A DNA stretch of 64,000 nucleotides from Brevibacillus_F sp035644815 (GTDB lineage Bacteria > Bacillota > Bacilli > Brevibacillales > Brevibacillaceae). Where the stretch lies: NCBI GenBank assembly GCA_035644815.1, contig DASQNU010000134.1, positions 1-64,000 of the forward strand. Reading direction: 5' to 3'. Shown in pieces: positions 42,460 through 50,174 of this stretch; position 1 is the first letter of the stretch, and each line of letters opens with the position of its first letter. The notes beneath the pieces are model-generated. The model was given only the letters and a program-made list of their open reading frames with translations, was not told the DNA's origin and searched no databases. A program made the translations under genes and the position numbers.

Positions 42460-43128
42460 TTAGTTTGCCACATTCTCTTTCTCAGTCAAGCTTGCTTTGA
42501 TTCGTGCTAGCTCTGTCTCGATTTCATCATGAATCGCTGTGCTTGCCGGTACATGGATGGTTCGCCATTGTCCGCTCACTTCAGCCTCCGCTTCCATACG
42601 CAGAACTTTTTCTTCCATGCGGGCAAATCCGCGGCTGGCGGATTCACTGCCAAAGCCTACGATCGCTTGGTTTACCTGTTTTTGTGCTTGGGCAACCTGT
42701 GCACGGGACATCAAGGCATACTTCTTTGCTCTCATCTTATAGAACTCGTCTTTCAATTCTGCCAGCTTCTCCCGCATTTGGGCAGCTGCTTCTGCCGCTT
42801 GTTTATAGAGTGCCTCATATTCCTGTGCCCGTGCTTCGTAGCGCTTTTGCTCAATCAGAGCTCGGCGCGCCAGGTCATCCTCGCCTTCACTCAAAGCCAG
42901 TTTTACTTGACGCTCACGCTTCGCTGTAATGGCTAGAGCCTCTTCCCATTGCTGACGGAATCGTTTTTCCATCGCGATCTGTCTGGCTACCGCCACTTCG
43001 ACCTGTCCAATTTCCACTTCCATATCTCTCATATATTGTGTCAACATCACGATCGGATCTTCCATTGAATCAATCAAATCATTAATCGATGCAGCTGTTA
43101 CATCACGCAGACGTTTAAAAATACCCAT
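42460..43128 (-). CDS. liaH: PspA/IM30 family envelope-stress protein LiaH
   Basis: 222 residues, nearly all alpha-helical coiled coil, with the PspA N-terminus MGIFKRLRDVTAASINDLIDS, then QVEVAVARQIAMEKRF and SRAQVAQAQKQVNQAIVGFG. PspA proteins oligomerise into rods or rings that protect the membrane. The ATG at 43128 follows AAAGGAGG. It is next to liaI, so its membrane recruiter is co-expressed. Confidence 0.93.
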   Translation of the reverse strand: MGIFKRLRDVTAASINDLIDSMEDPIVMLTQYMRDMEVEIGQVEVAVARQIAMEKRFRQQWEEALAITAKRERQVKLALSEGEDDLARRALIEQKRYEARAQEYEALYKQAAEAAAQMREKLAELKDEFYKMRAKKYALMSRAQVAQAQKQVNQAIVGFGSESASRGFARMEEKVLRMEAEAEVSGQWRTIHVPASTAIHDEIETELARIKASLTEKENVAN

Positions 43129-43180
43129 GTTTGGTTTCCTCCTTTGATCTTGTCCATTTCCTCTACATTCACTCGTCGAC

Positions 43181-43600
43181 TTACCCATTTTGCTTTCGTG
43201 CCTGATGCTCTCGCTCCCAACGATCCAAAGCGTCTTCCTTCAAGACTGCCTCTGCCCACCGCCGTTCCATGACATCCGGAACACTATGTACCGGCTTCGA
43301 CTGACGTCTAATCAGACGATAGCCAAAGTAGATGGCGATCATGGCAAGCAGACAACTAAAGAGGAGATCAAGCTTGCCTATTAGCATCAGCAGACCAAAG
43401 AGGAAGACAAACGCACCCCAGCCCTTTTTTCCGGCAGAACCGCCATGTATAAGCTTCTTTCCGCCATAGAGCATGATCGCTCCTGGAATCAGGAAGCTGA
43501 TCAGATCTCCCGTATCAATACCAATGAGATCCAAGATCAGCAGTGCTCCAACCGTTAGAAGGATCAGGCCCAGGATCACTTTTCCAGACCGATCACTCAT
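43181..43600 (-). CDS. liaI: LiaI-like membrane protein
   Basis: 139 residues. Two pairs of short helices (LGLILLTVGALLILDLIG, ISFLIPGAIMLYGGKKLI, AFVFLFGLLMLIGK, and LFSCLLAMIAIYFGYRL) with the LiaI-TM1-like pattern, then a charged cytosolic tail. It probably anchors LiaH. Standard ribosome binding site GGAGGG before the ATG. The promoter likely lies near 43650. Confidence 0.85.
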   Translation of the reverse strand: MSDRSGKVILGLILLTVGALLILDLIGIDTGDLISFLIPGAIMLYGGKKLIHGGSAGKKGWGAFVFLFGLLMLIGKLDLLFSCLLAMIAIYFGYRLIRRQSKPVHSVPDVMERRWAEAVLKEDALDRWEREHQARKQNG

Positions 43601-43645
43601 TTGCGTTGTCCCTCCTTTCCTTGTGTGCTGCGTCCTTACACCCTT

Positions 43646-43715
43646 ATTGTAGACCTGACAAGAAAACGGGATAACGGGCGAGCGGTTGGTTTTTGCCTCG
43701 GTCTCCAGTCGGAGA
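43646..43715 (-). promoter_or_regulatory. Candidate liaI promoter region
   Basis: TACAAT (43646-43651, minus) is a good -10 box but no real -35 is seen 17 bases away (TTATCC), as with activator-dependent promoters. TCTCC/GGAGA dyads at about 43700-43713 might be the LiaR site. Inference only. Confidence 0.35.
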
Positions 43716-43779
43716 GATGGTACTGCCCCAATCCGATAATCACGGTGTATCCAATCATTTTAAGAATATTCGGGATATT

Positions 43780-43796
43780 TGTGACAATTTTGTGAA
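43780..43796 (+). promoter_or_regulatory. WalR-like box upstream of the NlpC/P60 gene
   Basis: TGTGAC, five bases, TGTGAA matches the WalR (YycF) direct repeat TGTWAH-N5-TGTWAH except for G at position 4 in both halves. It lies about 43 nt before a TATAAT at 43839-43844. Confidence 0.4.
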
Positions 43797-43865
43797 CAAA
43801 ATGTTGTCGAAAAGGAAATAGATGGACAACGGAGAATGTATAATCTTGGCGTGTAAAAAAATATC

Positions 43866-44006
43866 GAAAAAAGCCGAGTTCCGTAACTGGAAGCGGGGGA
43901 ACCAAGTATAGTAAGGCCGTTTCGACCTTACACGGGGTGAATGGCTGTTTCGACAGCCTAGGGCAATCCTTTCGACCGAACCCATCAGCTAACCTCGTAG
44001 GCGCAA
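43866..44006 (+). promoter_or_regulatory. c-di-AMP riboswitch (ydaO-yuaA leader)
   Basis: The conserved ydaO blocks are present: CGAGTTCCGTAACTGGAAG, GCGGGGGAACCAAG, CACGGGGTGAAT, GGGCAATCC, CGAACCCATCAGCTAACCTC, GTAGGCG, with two variable hairpins between. The aptamer stops only about 20 nt before the TTG start, without an obvious terminator hairpin, so control is perhaps translational or by a short platform. The controlled gene encodes a wall hydrolase, a frequent ydaO target. Confidence 0.95.
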
Positions 44007-44023
44007 GAAAGGGGCAGCAAAAG

Positions 44024-44590
44024 TTGCGTAAGTTCGTGTCGTCTTTGCTTGTTGCTGGACTGTTATTATCGGGTGCCAGCGCGGCGTTTGCCGATGAAAA
44101 TCCATTGATGGATACGGTAAAACCATTGTATGGTTCTCCCTATAAATCGGGAGGCACCAGTAAAAAAGGCTTTGACTGCTCCGGATTCACACGCTATGTT
44201 TTCGACCAGTTAGGTGTAGATCTGCCTCACACCTCTGCAGGTCAGTTCAATTTGGGAACATCTGTCGCCAAGAAAGATTTGCAACCCGGCGATTTGGTCT
44301 TCTTCCAAACAAACGGCCGCAGTATTTCCCACGTGGGTATCTACATCGGCAACAACACCTTCGTACACTCCGAATCTGGCAGAGGCATTGTTAATACAAA
44401 GCTGTCTGACCCTTATTACTGGAGCAAGCGTTACGTCGGTGCCAAACGGATCTCTGTACCGGCTTTGAATCCCATGATTGTGGATGCAAACCAAAAGAAA
44501 AAACCAGCCGTGCAAGCAGCATCCGTACCAGAGACAAAAACAGAAACACCTGAAACCAAAACAGAAACACCTGAGACCAAAACAAAATAA
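44024..44590 (+). CDS. Secreted NlpC/P60 peptidoglycan hydrolase
   Basis: 188 residues from the TTG at 44024, with GAAAGGGGC before it. Signal peptide: RKFVSSLLVAGLLLSGASAAFA. Residues about 28-145 are NlpC/P60, with catalytic Cys in KGFDCSGFTRYV, His in SISHVGIYIG and third residue in FVHSESG. The enzyme cuts D-Glu-DAP-type stem-peptide bonds. The tail holds direct repeats (TETPETK) encoded by a 21-base repeat and no SH3 domain, so wall binding may differ from the usual LytE types. It is governed by the c-di-AMP riboswitch. Confidence 0.9.
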   Translation: MRKFVSSLLVAGLLLSGASAAFADENPLMDTVKPLYGSPYKSGGTSKKGFDCSGFTRYVFDQLGVDLPHTSAGQFNLGTSVAKKDLQPGDLVFFQTNGRSISHVGIYIGNNTFVHSESGRGIVNTKLSDPYYWSKRYVGAKRISVPALNPMIVDANQKKKPAVQAASVPETKTETPETKTETPETKTK

Positions 44591-44619
44591 GTTGGTTTCA
44601 CCCACGCACAAATGATTGA

Positions 44620-44648
44620 AGTCAGGAGAATTCTCCTGGCTTTTTTTG
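44620..44648 (+). terminator. Terminator after the NlpC/P60 gene
   Basis: AGTCAGGAG pairs with CTCCTGGCT around an AATT loop, followed by TTTTTTT. Confidence 0.85.
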
Positions 44649-44761
44649 GCTCATTTTAGCACCTGGTGTCAGGATATTGTCCCAAGCGTTTTTGTCCCAA
44701 TCTCCCAGTTATGCCACTTGCACTTCTCCCCCTTACGACCCTGTTTTTCCTCTGTCATTCA

Positions 44762-44770
44762 TGTTATACT
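44762..44770 (+). promoter_or_regulatory. Extended -10 promoter of the rib operon
   Basis: TG, one base, TATACT forms an extended -10 element roughly 16 nt before the FMN aptamer. No good -35 is seen. Confidence 0.5.
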
Positions 44771-44785
44771 CGTCCCAGCTGAATA

Positions 44786-44926
44786 GTGACCTTCAGGGCA
44801 GGGTGAAATTCCTGACCGGCGGTGATGACGTTTCGTCTGAGCCCGCGACTCGCTGCACCGTTTGCAGCGACTGACTTGGTGGATATTCCAAGGCCGACGG
44901 TTATAGTCCGGATGGGAGAAGGTAAT
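44786..44926 (+). promoter_or_regulatory. FMN riboswitch (RFN element) of the rib operon
   Basis: The blocks run AGGGCAGGGTGAAATTCCTG, GACCGGCGGTGATG, GAGCCCGCGA, then GGTGGATATTCCAAGGCCGA and TAGTCCGGATGGGAGAAGG. All conserved nucleotides are present. It lies 150 nt before ribD. Confidence 0.97.
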
Positions 44927-44982
44927 GATAAGCTTTGCAATCATTTTTTTGAAAAAATGATGTCGCAAGGCCTATTCTGTTA

Positions 44983-45017
44983 TGCCCTGATTATGATGAT
45001 CAGGGCATTTTCCTTTT
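44983..45017 (+). terminator. Attenuator terminator of the rib operon
   Basis: TGCCCTGAT pairs with ATCAGGGCA, followed by TTTTCCTTTTC, between aptamer and ribD. FMN would favour this terminator. Confidence 0.85.
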
Positions 45018-45076
45018 CTATGGCCTCATTATTCGCACCGAAATATTTCATCTTACCAAGAAAGGAGGCTGTTTTT

Positions 45077-46174
45077 ATGCTAGACACCCACTACATGTCA
45101 ATTGCCTTGCAAATGGCGCAAGGAACCAAGGGACAAACGAGTCCGAATCCTCTCGTCGGGGCTGTTGTGGTCAAAGACGGGAATATCGTCGGTCTCGGCG
45201 CCCATTTGCGAGCAGGTGAGCCGCATGCGGAGGTGCACGCTTTACGTATGGCAGGCGAAAAGGCACAAGGAGCGACCATCTATGTGACGCTAGAGCCCTG
45301 CAGCCATTACGGCAGGACCCCTCCATGCGCCGAAGCTATTATCCAAGCGGGCATTGCCCGAGTGGTGATAGCCGTCACCGACCCGAATCCGCTTGTCTCC
45401 GGTCGCGGCGTGGCGATCTTGCGCGATGCCGGCATCGATGTGTCCGTCGGTGTCTTGGAGACGGAAGCGAAACGATTGAACGAAGTCTTTTTTCATTACA
45501 TCTCCACGGGCCTTCCTTTTGTCACTGTGAAGACAGCCAGCACCCTGGATGGCAAGGTCGCTACCAGCACAGGCCACAGCCGTTGGATCAGCGGAGAAAA
45601 AGCGCGTGAGGAAGTCCATGTCCTTCGCACCCAGCATGACGCCATACTGGTCGGAGTTAACACCGTGATTGCGGACGATCCTGCACTAACCGCACGTTTG
45701 GAGGTGCCGACCCGACAGCCTGTACGAATTGTACTTGACAGCACATGTCGTACTCCTCTCACCGCTCAGCTGCTGCAGGATCAAAAGGCGCCCACCTGGA
45801 TCTTCACGACGCAAGCCGCCTCTGCTGAAAAGCGGGCACAGCTTGAAGAGATGGGCGCACGAGTCATTCTTGCGGACGGTCAACATAACCAGGTGGATAT
45901 ACAGACCATGCTCCGTTATTTAGGAGAAGAAGGCATCACTTCCCTGTTGGTGGAAGGCGGAGCTGCGGTGAACGGTGCTTTTCTCTCGGCGAAAGCCATC
46001 CAAAGAGTAATCAGCTACATTTCACTAAAAATGGTCGGCGGACAGGCTGCCCCTACTTCTTTTGGCGGAGTAGGCGTAGAACGCATGGAGCAGGCCATCC
46101 TATTAAAAGAGACGGAAGTAGAGCGGCTCAGCGATACCGACATCCGCATCACAGGGTATCCAGACTGGCCGTAA
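45077..46174 (+). CDS. ribD: Bifunctional diaminohydroxyphosphoribosylaminopyrimidine deaminase/reductase RibD
   Basis: 365 residues. The N-terminal deaminase (residues 1-145) holds the zinc site in GEPHAEVHAL and EPCSHYGRTPPC; the C-terminal reductase (from about 150) has VKTASTLDGKVAT, GVNTVIADDPALTAR and LLVEGGAAVNGAF for NADPH binding. It does the second and third steps of riboflavin synthesis. The ATG at 45077 has AAAGGAGG seven bases away; more upstream starts would lie within the riboswitch region. Confidence 0.96.
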   Translation: MLDTHYMSIALQMAQGTKGQTSPNPLVGAVVVKDGNIVGLGAHLRAGEPHAEVHALRMAGEKAQGATIYVTLEPCSHYGRTPPCAEAIIQAGIARVVIAVTDPNPLVSGRGVAILRDAGIDVSVGVLETEAKRLNEVFFHYISTGLPFVTVKTASTLDGKVATSTGHSRWISGEKAREEVHVLRTQHDAILVGVNTVIADDPALTARLEVPTRQPVRIVLDSTCRTPLTAQLLQDQKAPTWIFTTQAASAEKRAQLEEMGARVILADGQHNQVDIQTMLRYLGEEGITSLLVEGGAAVNGAFLSAKAIQRVISYISLKMVGGQAAPTSFGGVGVERMEQAILLKETEVERLSDTDIRITGYPDWP

Positions 46175-46209
46175 GCCCTGCGTACGCGAAGAACTTGTAA
46201 GGAGGCATT

Positions 46210-46866
46210 ATGTTTACTGGAATCGTGGAAGAAATCGGCACACTTGCCGAGATCAAAGGAGGGCAACAAGCCAGCCAATTGACCATCCGTGCCAAGAAGG
46301 TACTGGAAGATGTGCAGCTGGGGGACAGCATCTCTGTAAATGGCGTATGTTTAACAGTTACCTCTTTTACCGCTCGCCAGTTTTCCGTTGATGTCATGCC
46401 GGAAACGTTAAAGAAAACCAACCTTAGCGAGTTGCAGCACGGCCATCCGGTCAACCTGGAAAGAGCGATGGCGATGGGTGGCCGCTTCGGTGGTCATATC
46501 GTCTCCGGCCATGTGGACGGAACGGGAACAGTGATTTCCCGTGAAACTTATGCCAATGCCGTCCTGTTTCGGATTCAAGCAAGCCCTGAGTTATTACGGT
46601 ACATGGTGCCCCGCGGCTCCATTACGGTGGATGGTGTCAGCCTGACCATTGTGGACGTGTGGGAGCAAGGCTTTTCCATTTCGCTCATTCCGCACACGCT
46701 GGCCCATACGAGTATCCGGGAGCGCAAGGCGGGAGATCGCGTCAATCTGGAATGCGACATCATCGGGAAATACGTAGAGCGTTTGTTGCATTTTCCGGCC
46801 CATGCACGAAGCGAACAGTCCTCAAAGCTTGACATGGATTACTTGAAACTGCATGGTTTCGCCTGA
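46210..46866 (+). CDS. ribE: Riboflavin synthase alpha chain RibE
   Basis: 218 residues with two similar lumazine-binding halves: MFTGIVEEIGTLAEI at the start and FGGHIVSGHVDGTG/ISRETYANAVLFRIQ opening the second half. It makes riboflavin from two molecules of 6,7-dimethyl-8-ribityllumazine. AAGGAGG precedes the ATG. 35 nt after ribD. Confidence 0.96.
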   Translation: MFTGIVEEIGTLAEIKGGQQASQLTIRAKKVLEDVQLGDSISVNGVCLTVTSFTARQFSVDVMPETLKKTNLSELQHGHPVNLERAMAMGGRFGGHIVSGHVDGTGTVISRETYANAVLFRIQASPELLRYMVPRGSITVDGVSLTIVDVWEQGFSISLIPHTLAHTSIRERKAGDRVNLECDIIGKYVERLLHFPAHARSEQSSKLDMDYLKLHGFA

Positions 46867-46915
46867 TCGAATAAAGCGAAACACGTGAGCAGCAACCATT
46901 CCGGGAGGTGGAGTC

Positions 46916-48118
46916 ATGTTCCACAGCATAACAGAAGCGTTGAAAGACTTACAGCAAGGCAAGCCAATCATCGTGGTTGATGACGAAGACCGTGAGAACG
47001 AAGGAGATTTCCTTTGCTTAGCAGAAGCCGCCTCACCTGAAATGATCAACTTCATGGTGACGCATGGCAGAGGCCTCGTGTGCGTCCCCGTCACCGAAGA
47101 ACGAGCAGTAGAGCTGCGGCTGCGCCCCATGACGGAGCTCAATACGGACACTCATGGCACGGCCTTTACCGTGTCCATCGATGAAGTCACTACCCATACA
47201 GGCATATCTGCGTTTGAACGCTCACGCACCATTCTGAGCATGATCGATCCTGCCAAACAGGCCGAGCATTTTCGCAGACCGGGACATATCTTTCCGTTGG
47301 TTGCGAAAAAAGGCGGGGTTCTCCGCCGGGCAGGTCATACAGAAGCGGCCGTAGATCTGGCCAGATTGGCTAGCGCTTATCCCGCAGGCGTCATTTGCGA
47401 GATCTTAAATGAAGACGGCACCATGGCTCGCCTGCCGCAGCTGAGCGAGATCGCCAATCAGTTTGATTTGAAGATCATCTCGATTGCTTCCTTGATCGAG
47501 TACCGCATGCATACAGAGTCTTTGGTCCACCGGGAAATCGAAGTGAACCTCCCTACGGAGTACGGCAATTTCCGCATTGTCGCCTATTCCAATAAAGTGG
47601 ATGACAAAGAACATGTGGCTCTGGTAAAAGGCGAGATTCGTCCAGATCAGCCAACCCTCGTGCGTGTCCACTCTGAATGCCTGACCGGCGATGTATTCGG
47701 ATCGCATCGCTGTGATTGCGGACCACAATTGCACGCAGCACTGCGGCAAATTGAAGCAAATGGCAACGGCGTGCTTTTGTACATGCGCCAGGAAGGCAGA
47801 GGCATCGGACTGCTGAATAAGCTGCGCGCCTACAAGCTGCAGGAGGAAGGCTTTGATACGGTAGAAGCCAATCAAAAGCTGGGCTTTCCTGCGGATCTAC
47901 GGGATTACGGACTCGGTGCGCAAATATTGCGGGATCTGGGCGTGAATAAGATGCGCTTACTGACCAATAACCCCCGTAAAATGAAAGCGTTGGACGGATA
48001 CGGTCTGGTACTGATCGAACGTGTACCGATCGAATTTCCGATGCATGAGCATAACGAGCGATACTTAAAAACCAAGCATGAAAAACTGGGCCATCTGCTT
48101 AGTATCATAAAGGAGTGA
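46916..48118 (+). CDS. ribBA: Bifunctional DHBP synthase/GTP cyclohydrolase II RibBA
   Basis: 400 residues. The first 200 are 3,4-dihydroxy-2-butanone-4-phosphate synthase (VVDDEDRENEGDFLCLAE, the metal and substrate loop, and HTGISAFERSRTI with THTG), the rest GTP cyclohydrolase II with the zinc cysteines in SECLTGDVFGSHRCDCGPQL and the catalytic RQEGRGIGLLNKL. Both activities seem intact. Ribosome binding site GGGAGGTGG precedes the ATG. Confidence 0.97.
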   Translation: MFHSITEALKDLQQGKPIIVVDDEDRENEGDFLCLAEAASPEMINFMVTHGRGLVCVPVTEERAVELRLRPMTELNTDTHGTAFTVSIDEVTTHTGISAFERSRTILSMIDPAKQAEHFRRPGHIFPLVAKKGGVLRRAGHTEAAVDLARLASAYPAGVICEILNEDGTMARLPQLSEIANQFDLKIISIASLIEYRMHTESLVHREIEVNLPTEYGNFRIVAYSNKVDDKEHVALVKGEIRPDQPTLVRVHSECLTGDVFGSHRCDCGPQLHAALRQIEANGNGVLLYMRQEGRGIGLLNKLRAYKLQEEGFDTVEANQKLGFPADLRDYGLGAQILRDLGVNKMRLLTNNPRKMKALDGYGLVLIERVPIEFPMHEHNERYLKTKHEKLGHLLSIIKE

Positions 48119-48125
48119 ATCACAT

Positions 48126-48587
48126 ATGAAGATATATGAAGGACATTTAGTCGGAACGGGACTCAAGATCGGAATCGTCGCAGGACGTTTTAATGAATTT
48201 ATCGTGGGCAAGCTGGTGAGCGGAGCGTTAGATGCCTTAAAGCGTCATGGCGTACACGAAGACGATGTGGAGCTTGCCTGGGTGCCTGGAGCTTTTGAGA
48301 TCCCGTTGCTGGCAAAAAAGATGGCGGAGTCCGGTAAGTATGACGCCGTGATCACACTCGGCGCTGTCATCCGCGGATCCACTCCACATTTTGATTATGT
48401 TTGCAATGAATGTGCGAAGGGAGTGGCAAACGTCGCACTCACTTCCGGCATCCCGGTCATTTTCGGTGTTCTGACAACCGACAGCATCGAGCAAGCAATT
48501 GAGCGAGCTGGAACAAAAGCAGGAAATAAAGGATGGGAAGCGGCGACTACAGCCATCGAGATGGGCAATCTGACAAAGCAGTGGTAA
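48126..48587 (+). CDS. ribH: 6,7-dimethyl-8-ribityllumazine synthase RibH
   Basis: 153 residues, full length. Conserved VAGRFNEFIVGKLVSGA, WVPGAFEIPLLAKKM (substrate-binding), and the catalytic His in GAVIRGSTPHFDYVCNE are visible. The enzyme self-assembles into icosahedral 60-mers in Bacillus. It ends the operon at a strong terminator. Confidence 0.97.
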   Translation: MKIYEGHLVGTGLKIGIVAGRFNEFIVGKLVSGALDALKRHGVHEDDVELAWVPGAFEIPLLAKKMAESGKYDAVITLGAVIRGSTPHFDYVCNECAKGVANVALTSGIPVIFGVLTTDSIEQAIERAGTKAGNKGWEAATTAIEMGNLTKQW

Positions 48588-48598
48588 TCCAAAGCAAA

Positions 48599-48637
48599 AC
48601 AGGTGCTGGCCAGATCTTGGCCGGCACCTGTCTTTTT
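48599..48637 (+). terminator. Terminator of the rib operon
   Basis: ACAGGTGCTGGCC pairs with GGCCGGCACCTGT (one mismatch), then CTTTTTC. The LysE gene ends on the other strand directly beyond. Confidence 0.88.
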
Positions 48638-49269
48638 CAGAGAATCAATGTCTGGTAACCGCTGTAGAATACCTTGCATGCAAAAAACAAAAATAACACG
48701 GCCGACGCTACGGAAAATCCCTTGATCAGACTCGGTCCCATCACCTTGCCGCCTAGCGCAGCCACACATGCAATGGCTAATGACCATACGATCGAAGCAG
48801 CGAAAAACCCGCTCATAAACAGAAGCAACGACATCTGCGAACCATCCTGGCTCGATGCAATCACACTACCACCAATTGTAGCGAACCAGAGAATGGCTGA
48901 AGGAGAAGCGAGGGCAAGGCCAATTCCCCAAGAAAAATCTTTCAGCGGAGAACGTACCTTCACCTCACGATGCAAATCGATTTCCTTCGGTTTCTTGATT
49001 TCACGGATCATTTGCCAGCTCATCCAGAGCAACACAGCAGAGCCGCCCAGCCAGAGCACCCACTTGACGACCAGATACTGCAATAGCAATGTAATGCCCG
49101 CTATGGACAAAGCCGCATAAATCATGTCCCCCAGACCCGAGCCTAGTCCAATCAAAAACGCTGGCATAAATCCTCGCTGTACACCTGTCCGCAATAACGA
49201 TACGTTGACCATCCCCAAATCCAAGCAAAGCGATATTGAGAGAAAAAAGCCTGATAGGAATAACAGCAC
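48637..49269 (-). CDS. LysE family exporter
   Basis: 210 residues and about six helices. The LysE/RhtB hallmark is GFMPAFLIGLGSGLGDMIYAALSIAG near residue 33. The GTG start follows GGAGGGG. Amino acid efflux is typical of the family; which one is unknown. Its nearest neighbour beyond the start is the two-component system, in the opposite direction. Confidence 0.88.
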   Translation of the reverse strand: MLLFLSGFFLSISLCLDLGMVNVSLLRTGVQRGFMPAFLIGLGSGLGDMIYAALSIAGITLLLQYLVVKWVLWLGGSAVLLWMSWQMIREIKKPKEIDLHREVKVRSPLKDFSWGIGLALASPSAILWFATIGGSVIASSQDGSQMSLLLFMSGFFAASIVWSLAIACVAALGGKVMGPSLIKGFSVASAVLFLFFACKVFYSGYQTLIL

Positions 49270-49454
49270 GTGTACCCCTCCAACCGAATCATGTCATCTT
49301 CATGTTACAAAACCTTACATTCATTTGCAATTTATTTCTTCCTTTCTGCCCATTTGGAGGGAAAAAAATCCAACCTTTCACAGCGCGAATGGTGCCGAAA
49401 CATGTTATGATAGATAGTAATATAGATATATTGCTTTATTTGGGGGAGTTATCT

Positions 49455-50174
49455 TTGAAAGAGCATGTATTCATCGTGGATGATAACCAAGAAATCATTG
49501 ATTTGCTTCAAGATATATTAGAAAACGAAGGTTTTATGGTGTCGTCAGCCGACAATGGCGAAGCTGCCCTTGCCAAACTACAGCAAGGTCTTGCTCCCAA
49601 CATCATTTTGCTGGATATCATGATGCCCAACATGAGCGGTTATGAGCTCTGTTCGCAGATCAGACGGGAGTGGGACCTGCCTATCCTGTTTGTCAGCGCA
49701 AAAGGAAAGTCAGTCGATAAAGTGGTCGGTTTGGAGATCGGCGCAGACGATTATATTACGAAGCCCTTTGATACCGAAGAACTGCTGGCTCGGATCCGGG
49801 CTCATTTGCGTCGGTATGAGCGCATTCGCAAGCATACCCACGACGAGGTCCCCATGGAGACTACGAATTCCTCCATTACCGTCCTCAAATTTAAGGGTTT
49901 GGAGATTCACAAGGAGACCTACTCCGTTTATGTGAATGAAGAGAAAATTGATTTATCGACAAAAGAGTTTCAGCTGCTGACCTTTTTGGCTGAAAATGCC
50001 GGGATCGTTTTCACCCGCGAGCAAATCTATGACCGTGTATGGGGCTACGGTTACGGATCATTGAACACTGTGACGGTACACATCAAAAACTTACGCGAGA
50101 AACTGGAGCTGGAACGCACCTTTATCAAGACACAATGGGGGACCGGATACGTCTTCATTGGAGAAAAGGTGTAA
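49455..50174 (+). CDS. OmpR/PhoB family response regulator
   Basis: 239 residues. Receiver: VDDNQEIIDLLQDIL, phospho-acceptor Asp in NIILLDIMMPNMSG, Lys in ITKPFDTEE. DNA-binding winged helix: LSTKEFQLLTFLAENAG and DRVWGYGYGSLNTVTVHIKNLREK. The TTG start has GGGGGAG six bases before. The coding end runs directly into the kinase gene. The stimulus is unknown. Confidence 0.92.
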   Translation: MKEHVFIVDDNQEIIDLLQDILENEGFMVSSADNGEAALAKLQQGLAPNIILLDIMMPNMSGYELCSQIRREWDLPILFVSAKGKSVDKVVGLEIGADDYITKPFDTEELLARIRAHLRRYERIRKHTHDEVPMETTNSSITVLKFKGLEIHKETYSVYVNEEKIDLSTKEFQLLTFLAENAGIVFTREQIYDRVWGYGYGSLNTVTVHIKNLREKLELERTFIKTQWGTGYVFIGEKV

